A stretch of DNA of 64,000 bases from Prinsepia uniflora (taxonomy: Eukaryota; Streptophyta; Magnoliopsida; Rosales; Rosaceae): positions 41,007,651 to 41,071,650 of the forward strand of contig CM064867.1 of the NCBI GenBank assembly GCA_032719365.1. Reading direction: 5' to 3'. The notes below the pieces were generated by a model, which was not told the origin of the DNA, did not search any database, and saw only the letters and a list, made by a program, of their open reading frames with translations. A program made the position numbers and the translations under genes. Positions within the stretch are counted from its first letter, which is position 1. Each line of letters begins with the position of its first letter. Of this stretch, positions 11,320 through 23,095 are shown one piece after another.

Positions 11320-12742
11320 TGACAGGACCCGTCCCAATCCCACTGGGACCACCCGGGGACGTGCCCCACTCCCGTCTGACAATGACTCTAAACATACCAA
11401 AATTACCCTTAAATAAAAACCGAATACTTAAATAGATAGATAATGTACTACAACAGTGTTTAAAACGATACTGTCAGACAAGGGAAAGTAAAATACAACA
11501 CGAGAGCACAATAGTCAGAGTACATTTATTAGGTGCTCAACCTACCACAAGTGGGTGTACAGGTGCACAGCTAAGCAAACTAAACCTCTGCCTCCTCCTC
11601 CGGGTCCTCCTCATCTATTTCCGTGTCAGGGTCTGGAGGGGTCAGTAACACAAGGATGAGTGGGCCAAAAATAACAGTTTATAAATCAATTTAATAATAA
11701 ATAATCATAAGGTTTTACCCCTCCGTTTTCCAAATCTTGCATGCAGTGAAAATATAATATTATAATTAAATCATAACCATAAAACCACAATAATAATCGA
11801 AAGGAGAAACTAACATATCAGTGCACTGTAAAACCCAACCCAAATGATGTCACGGTTCTAAGGCTACGAGTTGCCACTCAGGGTCTCACACCCGAGACTC
11901 TCTAGGTACATCAGCTCCCGGTATCTCGGTCACTGCCCGAGGTATATGAACATGCCTTCCTGGGGTCCTCACGGTGTAGACTGGAGCTTCCCCTGCGTGG
12001 AGGTGGTGTGGATGTCGCGGTTTGCTTCTTGGACCCGATTCCTCTGTGTTTCGGGTCTTTGTTTTTCACGGCTGTTCAGGCGGGGGAAATGGGGTGGTGG
12101 TCACCGGTGATGCACGGTGATGATGAGCAGATGATGGTGGTGCTGTTGGTGGTCGTCTGGTGCGATGAGGGTGGCTGGTTTGTGTGTTTGGGTGGAGAGA
12201 AAATGGGAAGAAAATGCACGGGTTAGGGGGGATGGATGTGTGTTTGTGTGTGTTTGAGAGAAGACAGGGAGTGATCGTGCATGAAGAAGAAAAAACTGAG
12301 GAAATGGAAGGCTAGGATTAGTTTAGGCAGAAATCCAATGGCTAGGGATTAGGGAGGGAAAATTAAATTAGTATAAAATGGTTAAATAGTGTAATGTTGC
12401 TTTATTGGAATAGTATGGACTTGGATGGGTGACACTTGTCACTCATCCACTGGTTTGATTTAAATATTAGTTTGGCACGGATTCCCATAATAAATTAATA
12501 TTTTATTCCGTTGTTCTCGGTTCGTAAATTCCGCTAAAACGCATCCTTGACCATAACTTCTTCATACGAACTCCGATTTCGGCGTGCCGCCTGCCTACGG
12601 ATTAGTGACGTCCCGATCTACGTCATAGTCATGGGTCAAAGTCCAAATTATTTCCCGGGTCAAAAGTCAAAGTTTCCCCCCTTCAGGGGCAAAATAGTCT
12701 TTTTACATTAAAATATTATTATTCTCGGTTCGGGTCGTTACA
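11320..12742 (-). repeat. Element A 5' LTR (internally deleted)
   Basis: 1423 bases. It aligns with 4184-6771 except for a 1179-base gap: TCCTG at 4808-4812 and TCCTG at 5987-5991 of the 3' LTR are joined as a single TCCTG here. The lost segment held the second cassette arm and the TGACGTCA cluster. Stem arms are 11374-11381 and 11472-11479, the hairpin 12423-12448, the shared box about 12579-12600. A few extra bases (about 12) occur near 11597. Confidence 0.92.
12423..12448. repeat. LTR hairpin in A 5' LTR
   Basis: Same inverted repeat as at 6452-6477, arms GGATGGGTGACA and TGTCACTCATCC. Confidence 0.7.
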
Positions 12743-13052
12743 GTACGGACCTGTACCGAGATTATCGTACAATTCCTGTCAGTTCAATTCACACGTAAGG
12801 GTCACTACAAGTCCTTAATATTTATTCAAAAGAAAGTTCGAAACAGAAACCGGTTCGGGGAAACAGTCGACACGTTTCCCGAGGCAACCGGCCCTAAACT
12901 AACCCTTCAAACTATCTCAAATCAACATGGTTAATTCACCAAAAATGTTCAGAATAATGAGAGGAATAAAAGTCATGTTGATCGTGATCGGAGATAAGCC
13001 CCAACGCGCCCTCACGCGCCGCCCAAAGTGGCTGTGCGTGAAAGTCACGCGC

Positions 13053-13076
13053 CTGACACTGTAGCTACAGTGTCAG
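13053..13076. repeat. 24-bp perfect palindrome in B 3' LTR
   Basis: Arms CTGACACTGTAG and CTACAGTGTCAG abut with no spacer. The same palindrome is in the other LTR at 20221-20244. It sits beside GCGTGA/TCACGC inverted motifs that recur in the other Tekay-type LTRs. Confidence 0.85.
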
Positions 13077-14332
13077 CATCTTCACCCGTTTGTCTGTAAT
13101 TCGGGCCTGCCACCCGCGGCTTGACCCGGTTAATTACCCATCAATTCCTACTCGATTTCAATCCAATTTGATCCTAACATGTTATTTAAGCATCTAATTT
13201 AAGTTCTGAGTTATTAATTAGCCAAATCAAATCCTTAAATGGCCCTTCGACCCGTGATCATCCAAACGGGTTGATCACCCCAACTCACTGGTTTCTAAAC
13301 CAAAATCAAATTAACCTTACAGGAAGCATCATAGTATCAGAACGAACTGGAAAACACACTCAATTGAACCAACACTCACCTGGAAGTAGTCGTCCAAACC
13401 TCTGAAATTCTTTTGAACACGGCAGTCACCGTCCTAGCTCACCCGTGGCTGGTTGCCTTCGATTTTGATATGGTTGTGTTCTAAACACTCCCAGAAAGCT
13501 TACTCTGCGATTAGATTGGTCCAACACACCGTAGAAATTAAACTCTGATTTTCCCTCCAAATCCCAGAATTTCGGTTTCTCTGGTTTATCCTCTCCAACT
13601 CACAGCCCTTACCTCAGCAGATAAAGGGTCACTCAGATTCCCACTCAATTAATGGTACCGTGCTGTCCAATAGCTCATGGAAGCCAAACTGTCCACTGAG
13701 AGTTGTTCCCCGAAATGCTTCGAAGCTTCCAATTAAAAATGGTGGCCATGTTCGGCCATGTTCTGATGTCCATAGGGCCTTAAACAATCCCAACTTTCCA
13801 ACTCACACACTGATTAATTAAACGGGGACTCAAAACCACCGCACACGGTGGTGCAGCAGTCGTTCCCCCGCGGTTGCTACAGTGACTAGGGCAAAATGAC
13901 CAAAATGCCCCTAGTTCAAATAATTACCAAACTGCCCCTCACTTTCTAGACCCGTAACTCAGCCATACGAAATCCGATTTCGACGTGCCGCCTGTCTACG
14001 AACTCAGGACGTCGAGACCTACCTATCGGTCCTTGAGTCGCGTGAAAATTAATTGTCAAACGAAAAGTCAACATTTTCGCCCCAACCGTCAAAATTACGG
14101 TAGTGCCCCTGAACTTCAAATAGTCATAACTTTTTCCCTGATAGTCCGAATTGGACGTACCACCTGTCTATGAACTCGTGGCGTCCCGAACTACGTCACG
14201 ATCATAGGTCAAAGTCCATTTAATCCACCAATCAAAAAGTCAACAATTTGGCCATGCCAATCACAAGGGTAAAAGTGTCAATACATACATTAAATTACAA
14301 TATTAAAATCCTCGAATTTCCGGGGTGTTACA

Positions 14333-14347
14333 ACCTTCCCCCCTTAA
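14333..14347 (-). other. Element B polypurine tract
   Basis: Minus strand TTAAGGGGGGAAGGT directly precedes TGTAACACCCC, the 3' LTR start. It is followed inward by GGGACGAAATTTC, as in Tekay-type elements. Confidence 0.85.
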
Positions 14348-14366
14348 GAAATTTCGTCCCGAAATT

Positions 14367-17300
14367 TCAAAGAAACAAATGAGGAAATTGATCTCGCATT
14401 TGAGCCTCCGGCTCCCATGTGGCTTCTTCCACATTCTGGTTTCTCCAGAGAATCTTGACGAGAGGGATCGTCTTCCGACGTAGTACCTTGTCCTTCCGAT
14501 CCAAGATCTGTACTGGTTGTTCATCAAAGCTCAAATCCTCCCGTAGTTCGACAGGTTGTTCCCCTAGTACATGCGAAGCATCATGTACGTACTTCCGTAG
14601 CATCGATATGTGGAAAACATCGTGAACTCTAGAAAGTTCTGGAGGTAGTGCCAATCTGTATGCAACTCTGCCAATCCTCTCCACGATCTCATAAGGTCCG
14701 ATAAAATGCGGACTCAGTTTCCCCCGTCGGCCAAAACGGATAATCCCTTTCCACGGAGATAACTTCAGGAAGACGAAATCTCCCACTTCAAATTCCAAGT
14801 CTCGAATCCGTCGATCAGCATAACTCTTCTGGCGATCCTGTGCCGCCTTCAATCTCTCCTTGATAACACGAACAGTTTCCATGGTTAATTCCATCAATTC
14901 CGACCCTACAGCCGCTCGTTCTCCTATCTCCGTACAGCAGATAGGTGTCCTGCACTGTCGACCATACAGTGCCTCATAGGGTGCCATCCCGATGCTTGCC
15001 TGATAGCTGTTTTTGTAAGCGAATTCCATTAATGGCTAATGAGTATCCCAAGAGTCCTGAAACTGTAGCACACATAACCTCATCATGTCCTCCAGGGTTT
15101 GAATGGTCCTCTCAGACTTCCCATCGGTCTGTGGATGGAAAGCAGTACTGAAACGTAGGGTTGTTCCCAAAGTAGCTTGCAGACTCCGCCAGAACCTGGA
15201 TGTGAAACGCGGATCACGATCAGACACGATCGATTCCGGCGTACCATGCAATCGTATGATTTCCTTCACAAACAACTGAGCCAATCGGTTAGGTTTATAG
15301 GTCTCCTGAACTGGCAGAAAATGGGCTGATTTGGTTAACCGGTCCACGATCACCCATACTCCGTCAACTCCACTCTGAGTCCTTGGTAACTTAAAGACGA
15401 AGTCCATGGTGATGTGATCCCACTTCCACTAGGAAATCGGAAGTGGCTGCATAGCCCCATACAGTCTCTGTCGTTCCGCCTTAACATGCTGACAGGTTAA
15501 GCATTTGCTCACGAATTCAGCAATATCCTTCTTCATTCCTGGCCACCAATAATGGTTCCGGAGGGTACGGTACATCTTTGTACCTCCCGGATGCATATCA
15601 TAAGCCGAACTATGGGCCTCCTCAAAAATCTCGGCCCGTAACTCTGCCACTGCAGGTACACATAAACGGCCCATCTTCACAAGTGCTCCATCGTCCCGGA
15701 TGGAAAAATCCTGTCTCCCATTCGCATCGACCTCAATCCTGTAAATACAGAGTATCGGATCCTGAAGTTGTGCTTCGATGATCCGATCAATCAGTACTGG
15801 TGGTACATGGAAGCTGGCCAACAAAGCTCCATGCTCATCCGTACCCAAAATAACTCCCGCCTTCCGGAGTTCCACCAGCAAAGGAAGATACACCATCCCC
15901 AGGTGTGCAACTGATCCCGCTGATTTTCTGCTGAGTGCATCCGCCACCACGTTGGCCTTACCCGGATGGTACTCGATCGTACAGTCATAATCCTTCAGCA
16001 GCTCCAACCATCTCCGTTGTCTCATGTTAAGCTCCTTCTGAGTGAATAGGTATTTAAGACTCTGGTGGTCGGTGTATATCCGACACGTTGCGCCGAACAG
16101 GTAATGTCTCCAGATTTTTAGAGCATGAACCACCGCCGCCAACTCCAAATCATGGGTAGGGTAGTTCAACTCATGAGTCTTCAGCTGCCGGGATGCGTAG
16201 GCGATAACCTTGCCAGTTTGCATCAACACGCAGCCCAAACCTTGCAGCGATGCATCACTGAAGACCACAAACTCTCCACTGTCATCCGGCAATGCAAGGA
16301 CAGGTGCAGTGGTCAATCGATCCTTTAACTCTTGAAAACTCCGATCGCACTGCTCGTCCCAGATAAACTTCACTCCCTTCCGAGTCAAACGAGTCAATGG
16401 TGCAGCAATTTTGGAGAAACCCTCCACGAATCTCCGGTAGTAACCTGCTAATCCGACGAAACTCCGCACCTCGGTCACTGTTGTCGGTCTAGCCCAATTG
16501 GTCACCGCTTCTGTTTTCTGGGGATCCACGCAAATCCCATCCGTCGATATCACGTGTCCCAGAAAACCAATACTGCTCAGCCAAAACTGACACTTGCTCA
16601 GCTTGGCGTACAACTGTTCTTGTCTCAGCCTCTCCAAGACCAACCGTAGATGTTCCTCATGTGCATGGGCACTCCTTGAGTACACCAAGATATCATCGAT
16701 GAACACAATCACGAACTTATCCAGGTAGGGTCGGAAGACCCAGTTCATCAGATCCATGAATGCTGCCGGAGCATTTGTCAAACCAAATGGCTTAACCAGG
16801 AACTCGTAGTGTCCATAACGGGTTCGAAAAGTAGTTTTCGGAATATCCTCCTCCGAAATCTTCAGTTGGTGATACCCAGACCGCAAATCAATTTTCGAGA
16901 AGCACTCAGCTCCCCGCAACTGGTCAAAAAGGTCATCGATCCTGGGTAGAGGATACTGGTTCCTCAGTGTCAGCTTGTTGAGTTGTCGATAGTCAATACA
17001 CAAACTGAAACTTCCCTCCTTCTTCTTTACGAACAACACCGGTGCTCCCCACAGTGAAGTACTCGGTCGGACATATCCCAAATCCACCAACTCCTGCGAT
17101 TGAGTCTTGAGTTCTCGTAACTCGGCCGGCGCCATCCGGTATAGTGCCTGGGATATAGGTCGGGTACCAGGGAGTAGTTCAATAGTAAACTCGATCTCCC
17201 ACGATGGCGGTAGTCCAGGTAAGTCTTCCGGGAATACATCCGGAAACTCACATACCACCGGTATCACGTCGATACCCGGGGTATCAACCTGTTCCGACAC

Positions 17301-17972
17301 GACATGCGCCAGATAACCCTGGCATCCTTTCCGTAGAAGTTTGGTAGCAGTAAGTGAAGAAATCACTTCAGGAGGCGAACCGTCACGTTCCCCCTGAAAG
17401 ATAACCTCCGGCAAACCCGGGCTCCGCAGAATCACTTGCTTGCTACAGCAATCGATGAGTGATCCGTGCTCCGATAGCCAATCCATCCCTAGGATTATAT
17501 CGAAGTCGTGGATATCCAGAATAATTAAGTCTGCTGGTAAATCCACATCCTCAATTCTTACCGGGCACCTCCGAATCACCTGATTCACAAGGTACACGAT
17601 GCCCATCGGGGTGCCAACACCCATTTCGCAATCTAAAGCTGATACCACACAATCAAGCATACCAGCACAACTCTTCGAAATAAAAGAATGTGTAGCCCCC
17701 GCATCCATCAATACACGTACAAGAAGATTTAAGATATGTAGTGTACCTGTGACCACGCCTGGGGCAGTCCTCGCCTGCTGCTGGGTCATTGCAAACACTT
17801 GGGCCCTCGGCCCTCCGTTCCGTCCGCGCCCACGCGCGCCACGCCCAGCACCACGGTCACGTCCCTGACCGCGACCTCCATTAGTGTGGGAAGCCGTGCT
17901 CTGCACCACACTAGAGCCCCCAGCGTCGTTGTTCTTGGACAACTGCGGGCAATCACAGGCATAGTGGCCCTC
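14367..17972 (-). pseudogene. Element B pol: protease, RT, RNase H, integrase, chromodomain-like tail
   Basis: One reading frame with two internal TAG stops, at about 15429 (before the WKWDHIT segment at the start of the integrase core) and about 15030 (before the PLMEFAY segment). I see no frameshift. Domains in order: the rest of the CCHC knuckle, protease DAGATHSFIS, RT with FIDDILVYS, RNase H (FVVFSDASLQGLGCVLMQ), the HHCC finger (AYDMHPGG...CLTCQHVK), integrase core, GPF/Y module (FIGPYEIVERIG) and a tail with VKILWRNQNVEEATWEPE ending at 14367. Full length for a Tekay pol. Far less damaged than A's pol even though B is older by nesting. Confidence 0.9.
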
Positions 17973-18812
17973 CTATCCGCAAGCAAAACAAGTTACTGGC
18001 CTTGGCCTGTCCGAATGCCCACCAGAAGCACCGCTCCAAGATGAGCGCTGCCCAGAGTTGTATCCTGATCCCCTGCCCTGAGAGCCTCCGCATCGACCTG
18101 ACCAGCCACGACCCTTGAAGGATGAGGGTGCTCCCCTGTAGCCCCCTCCCTTGTTGTTCTTCTGGCCCGATGGCCCACGATGTGGGCGATCCTGACGTCG
18201 CCCCTCGCTCGAAGGCTGTCGTGTCTGGTGTGCCACCAGACTGGCCTCGACATGCACCGCAGCGTCGACCATATCTCTTAGAGAAGCCTGAGTAGCAGCA
18301 GTCACACTTGCCCGGATCTTCCCTCGGAGTCCAAGCTCAAACCTTTGGCATTTGTCCTCCTCCGTGCTCACGAATGATGCAGCGAACTGGGATAGTTTTC
18401 CGAAAGTTTGCTCGTAGTCTGCAACGTACATATCACCCTGCTCCAGTCGCAGGAACTCAGCCTCCCGTGCCGGGCGGAACGTCCGCGGGTAGTACTGGTC
18501 CAGAAATCGGGAACAAAAAACTTCCCAAGTAGTGGTATGGACAGACCATCCAGACATTTCGAGTCTGTGCCACCACTGGTAGGCTCCTCCTTCCAGTAAG
18601 AAGGCCGCCAAGGTCACTCGTTCGCCCGGAGGGCAGTGCATCACCGAGAAGATCCTCTCCCACTTGGTGATCCAATCATGAGCATCCTCGGGGTTTGATC
18701 CCCCGCATAAAGGAATGGCTCCCAAACGTTGAGCCCTTTCAATGCTCGCGCATTCCATCTCCCTTTCCAGATCCTCGTCAGTTCGTGTATGAGGAATTCT
18801 CCTAGGAGGCAT
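17973..18812 (-). pseudogene. Element B gag
   Basis: Start ATG at 18812-18810 (MPPRRIPHTR). It carries the Retrotrans_gag core (FLLEGGAYQWWHRLEMSGW, RFLDQYYPRTFRPAREAEF), a basic Gly/Ser/Arg-rich tail and the first half of a CCHC knuckle (CFACG). The frame is stopped by TAG at 17973-17975 inside the knuckle; the rest of the knuckle follows in the same frame. In related elements gag and pol are one frame, so this stop probably truncates the polyprotein. It could in principle act as a gag-pol readthrough site, but the position within the zinc knuckle argues against that. Confidence 0.88.
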
Positions 18813-18928
18813 AACCAACTGTCAAGAGGCATACATCAGATAACAATATTCTTAAAAGTCGAAAAGTAACTAGTACTAATCGCTAGTCTAGCATGCTGAC
18901 CATAACCTAGTACTGACCACAACCTAGT

Positions 18929-18940
18929 GCTCTGATACCA
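18929..18940 (-). other. Element B primer-binding site (initiator Met tRNA type)
   Basis: Minus strand TGGTATCAGAGC, three bases inside the 5' LTR, identical to that of A. Confidence 0.85.
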
Positions 18941-18943
18941 AGC

Positions 18944-21500
18944 TGACAGGACCCGCCCCGATCCCACAGGGACCACAAGGGGACGTGCCCTGCTCCCGTC
19001 TGGCACCCAATAATTCATACCAATTTCAACCTCAAAACATCAAATGTATAAATAACCAAATTAAAGTCATACAACAAATCCGAATTAAACAGATGTCAGA
19101 CAAGGGATGAAATCCAAAATTACAAGTTGCGAACACGACTCTAAGATAAACCTGCGGGTAAACCACCCAGCAGGGGTTCAGGTACGCAGAAGTAGATCTA
19201 TGCCTCAGCCTCAGGTTCCTCCTCTACCTCAGTATCACGACCTGGAGGGGTTACCAAAAACATTAAGGGTGAGTGGACCGAAACTCAAGTTTATAAAATC
19301 ATTTGATAAGTAAAACATATAATTTACCCCTCCGTTTTCCAAACATGCATGCAACAGTATTTAAAACCATCAATCATATGATATGAACCATAAGGCATAT
19401 AATAAAACCATAATATCATTTTAGCCACTGCACTATACACTCCAATTCGACATCCCTGATGTTTGACGTCCCTGACGTACAATAAGGTCACAATCACAAG
19501 GCTACGCGTGCCACTCGGGTCTCAATTCCGAGTTCAATCCCCGAACCCTGTTCGGTTACAGCATCCCCGATGCTTAGCGTCATAGACGCTGGACGTTCTA
19601 GACGTCCGTGACCTCTCCGGGGTACCTCATCCAGAGGAGACAGTATCATATGAATGGATCTATACAGTGCAGTAACAAATACATTTTATTGATATCCACA
19701 TGCAAGGCATATATTTATACATAGATAAAATCCAAACCAAACCTTATGTTCCATCGGACGGGTCTCAAGCCCAAATACCGTGAAACGTGTCATAACCATA
19801 ATTTCCATATCATCATAACCGTTTATTTGATTTTAGCATGTGAATAAATAAGTAAATCGGAAAACATTTTGAGCATGCAAGTGTTTAATGAAATCGGGCC
19901 CACTCACTGTACGATTCCGCTGCGAATCTGCGCGTACGGACCTGTACCGAGATTATCGTACAATTCCTGTCAGTTCAATTCACACGTAAGGGTCACTACA
20001 AGTCCTTAATATTTATTCAAAAGAAAGTTCGAAACAGAAACCGGTTCGGGGAAACAGTCGACACGTTTCCCGAGGCAACCGGCCCTAAACTAACCCTTCA
20101 AACTATCTCAAATCAACATGGTTAATTCACCAAAAATGTTCAGAATAATGAGAGGAATGAGATAAGCCCCAACGCGCCCTCACGCGCCGCCCAAAGTGGC
20201 TGTGCGTGAAAGTCACGCGCCTGACACTGTAGCTACAGTGTCAGCATCTTCACCCGTTTGTCTGTAATTCGGGCCTGCCACCCGCGGCTTGACCCGGTTA
20301 ATTACCCATCAATTCCTACTCGATTTCAATCCAATTTGATCCTAACATGTTATTTAAGCATCTAATTTAAGTTCTGAGTTATTAATTAGCCAAATCAAAA
20401 CCTTAAATGGCCCTTCTGCCCGTGATCATCCAAACGGGTTGATCACCCCAACTCACTGGTTTCTAAACCAAAATCAAATTAACCTTACAGGAAGCATTAT
20501 AGTATCAGAACGAACTGGAAAACACACTCAATTGAACCAACACTCACCTTGAAGTAGTCGTCCAAACCTCTGAAATTCTTCTGAACACGGCAGTCACCGT
20601 CCCAGCTCACCCGTGGCTGGTTGCCTTCGATTTTGATATGGTTGTGTTCTAAACACTCCCAGAAAGCTTACTCTGCGATTAGATTGGTCCAACACACCGT
20701 AGAAATTAAACTCTGATTTTCCCTCCAAATCCCAGAATTTCGGTTTCTCTGGTTTCTCCTCTCCAACTCACAGCCCTCACCTCAGCAAATAAAGGGTCAC
20801 TCAGATTCCCACGCAATTAATGGTACCGTGCTGTCCAACAGCTCGTGGAAGCCAAACTGTCCACTGAGAGTTGTTCCCCGAAAAGCTTCGAAGCTTACAA
20901 TTAAAAATGGTGGCCATGTTCGGCCATGTTCTAATGTCCATAGGGCCTTAAACAATCCCAACTTTCCAACTCACACATTGATTAATTAAAAGGGGACTCA
21001 GAACCACCGCACACGGTGGTGCAGCAGTCGTTCCCCCGCGGTTGCTACAGTGACCAGGGCAAAATGACCAAAATGCCCCTAGTTCAAATAATTACCAAAC
21101 TGCCCCTCACTTTCTAGACCCGTAACTCAGCCATACGAAGTCCGATTTCGGCGTGCCGCCTGTCTACGGACTCAGGACGTCGAGACCTACATATCGGTCC
21201 TTGAGTCGCGTGAAAATTAATTGTCAAACGAAAAGTCAACATTTTCGCCCCAACCGTCAAAATTACGGTAGTGCCCCTGAACTTCAGATAGTCATAACTT
21301 TTTCCCTGATCGTCTGAATTGGACGTGCCACCTGTCTATGAACTCGTGGCGTCCCGAACTACGTCACGGTCATAGGTCAAAGTCCATTTAATCCACCAAT
21401 CAAAAAGTCAACAATTTGGCCATGCGAATCACAAGGGTAAAAGCGTCAATACATACATCAAATTACAATATTAAAATCCTCGAATTTCCGGGGTGTTACA
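18944..21500 (-). repeat. Element B 5' LTR
   Basis: 2557 bases, uninterrupted copy of the LTR, ending at GTGTTACA. It shows the empty target of A: GCGCGTACGGACC near 19930. Stem arms GTCTGGCA 18998-19005 and TGTCAGAC 19094-19101. Cassette arms GTGAGTGGAC 19269-19278 and GCCCACTCAC 19898-19907. The 24-bp palindrome is at 20221-20244. Shared boxes lie at 21149-21170 and 21321-21340. Confidence 0.93.
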
Positions 21501-23095
21501 CGTTTCACATAGCCCATGATATGAAGTGGAACAAGGATGAACGCACTGGTGATGATTCACTAAGTCATCCGGGCGATGGAGATGCTTGGAAGGAATTTGA
21601 TAAGATGTATCCCGATTTTGCATCAAAGCCAAGAAATCTCATATTAGGACTTGCTACTGACGGTTTTAATCCTTTTGAAAGTTTTGCAAGGACCTATAGC
21701 ACTTGGTTGGTAGTTGTAGTTCCGTATAACTTGCCTCATTGGAGATGCATGAAAAAAGAATTCACAATCCTCAGTACTTCGATATCGGGGCCCAAATCGC
21801 AGAGTATTTCCATCGACATTTATTTGTGTCCGTTGATTGATTGAGCTTATAGGTTTATAGGAAAATAGTGTCTAAACCTACAAAAAGTTGAGGGGTGGCG
21901 GGATGGAGCACCAAGGGCTATCTTGCGGACGTAATGTGGATAATCAAAGATTTTCCTCCTTACGAGATACTGACTGGATAGAGCACCAAAGGCTATCTTA
22001 CTTGTCCAACATGTGGACTAGACAAAAAATCATTTTGGCACACATCAAAGGTATGTTATCTGAGCACAAGAAGATAACTACCCTAGTATCATCAATGCCA
22101 TATGCATTCTGACTCATTTGATAGTAAAATAGAGCTACCACCACGACCAAGAGAGAGGTCGGGTGATGAGATATTGGACATCTTAAATAATATTCTCACA
22201 TTCATCACAAAAGCCTAAAACCTACTGAACAGAAAAATTGAAAATCAGGCACATCGCAGATCACATTCTTATTAAGAAGAATGTTGTTGAAAGTCTTGTC
22301 GGAACAATTTTACTTATTGATAGCAAGTCAAAAGACACCAAAACAATTCGTCTGGGTATGCAAGAGATGGGCATTCGGCGACATGTGTGGCCAAAATTTG
22401 TGAATGGAAAATACATCATGGCTCATCCAGGTTATACATTTACGCTAAAAATAAGGAAAAAATGTCATAAGTGGTTGCAGAGTGTGAAATTCCCCGGTGG
22501 TTATGCAAGCAACATCTCTTGAAATGTTAGCATTGATGGTAGCACCATATAATGCATGAAAAGGCATGACTATCACGTTTTCTTACAACGACCTATTCTG
22601 ATTGGCATTTGGACTTATTTGGAGCCTAAAGTTGTTGAGATGATAGTTTATTTGTCTTAATTTTTCCAGATACTATGTGCCAAGTTGCTAGGAAAGGTGG
22701 ATCTTGAAGCAATTAAAGAGATATTGTGTATATCATGTGTCGGCTTGAGTAAATATTTCCAACAACATTCTTTGGTGTAATGGTATACCTACTAATACAT
22801 CATTTAGAGTGGCAGTGCTAGTTGGCCCCGTTCAATATCATTGAACGTACCTAATCAAAAGGTATAAAATATTCATAATACTGGTACTGTGTCCTTAATA
22901 TACTGTACATATTTAAAGCATTTTGTATATTTAGTTGCAGAATGATAGATACCTACAAGTGGTAGGTCCGCAACAAGACATGTCCTGAAGGGAGGCATAC
23001 ATTGCAAAAGAGTCAGTTACATTTTGCACAATGTACCTTCGAAATGTTGAAACTTCTTTTAACAAGCTCCCGTGAAACGATGATGGTGGTCCACT
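21501..23095 (+). pseudogene. CACTA TNP2-type transposase, 3' part (Transposase_21 and DUF4218 regions)
   Basis: Continues the frame broken at 3189. Recognisable pieces: MKWNKDE...HPGDGDAWKEFD and GLATDGFNPFES (Transposase_21, which contains the catalytic core), WIIKDFPPYEILTG, KGYLTCPTCG, KNVVESLVGTILLID with KFPGGYASNIS, then the GPVQYH context and YIAKESVTFC...YLRNVETSFN typical of DUF4218. An intron with GT-AG ends fits 22862-22940, inside the DUF4218 part. Several stops (for example one replacing a tryptophan after GPVQYH) and frameshifts make it dead. The segment around 21905-21930 is repeated imperfectly at 21975-22005. Similarity ends about 23095 where a truncated retroelement begins. 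Confidence 0.85.

Larger units (their letters stand above)
4184..12742 (-). mobile_element. Retroelement A, Tekay-type chromovirus, nested in the LTR of B
   Basis: A full-length element inserted in B's 3' LTR with target duplication GTACG at 4179-4183 and 12743-12747. The unbroken target is visible in B's other LTR near 19930. LTRs are 4184-6771 (3' LTR) and 11320-12742 (5' LTR, carrying a 1.18-kb internal deletion). Primer site, purine tract and domain order fit a Tekay/Del chromovirus. Because it interrupts B, it is the younger of the two, yet its coding region has more lesions: several frameshifts and two stops. Confidence 0.93.
3190..14332 (-). repeat. Element B 3' LTR, split by element A
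   Basis: The LTR is 3190-4183 plus 12748-14332; the bases between are element A and its second GTACG duplication. It is nearly identical to 18944-21500 apart from scattered substitutions and small indels, for example about 20 bases after 12965 that are missing near 20155. It carries GTGAGTGGAC at 3515-3524, TGCATGCA at 3592-3599, the opposite arm GCCCACTCAC at 4143-4152, a 24-bp palindrome at 13053-13076, and two copies of the shared box at 13981-14000 and 14153-14172. Confidence 0.9.
3190..21500 (-). mobile_element. Retroelement B, Tekay-type chromovirus (Ty3/Gypsy), interrupted by element A
   Basis: A complete LTR retrotransposon on the minus strand. The 3' LTR is 3190-14332 (with A inside), the internal region 14333-18943, the 5' LTR 18944-21500. 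Target duplication CGTTT is at 3185-3189 and 21501-21505. LTRs run TGACAKGACC to GTGTTACA on the plus strand. The primer site matches the initiator-Met tRNA type, a purine tract abuts the 3' LTR, and gag-PR-RT-RH-IN-chromodomain order is kept. LTR lengths agree (about 2579 and 2557 bases after removing A). It is dead in its present form: three in-frame stops were found, with no frameshift in the parts I read. Confidence 0.93.

Noticed and set aside
17973..17975. Programmed readthrough of the TAG between gag and pol of B
   Set aside because: The stop lies inside the CCHC knuckle, not after gag, A is continuous here, and B has two further TAGs that no readthrough model explains.
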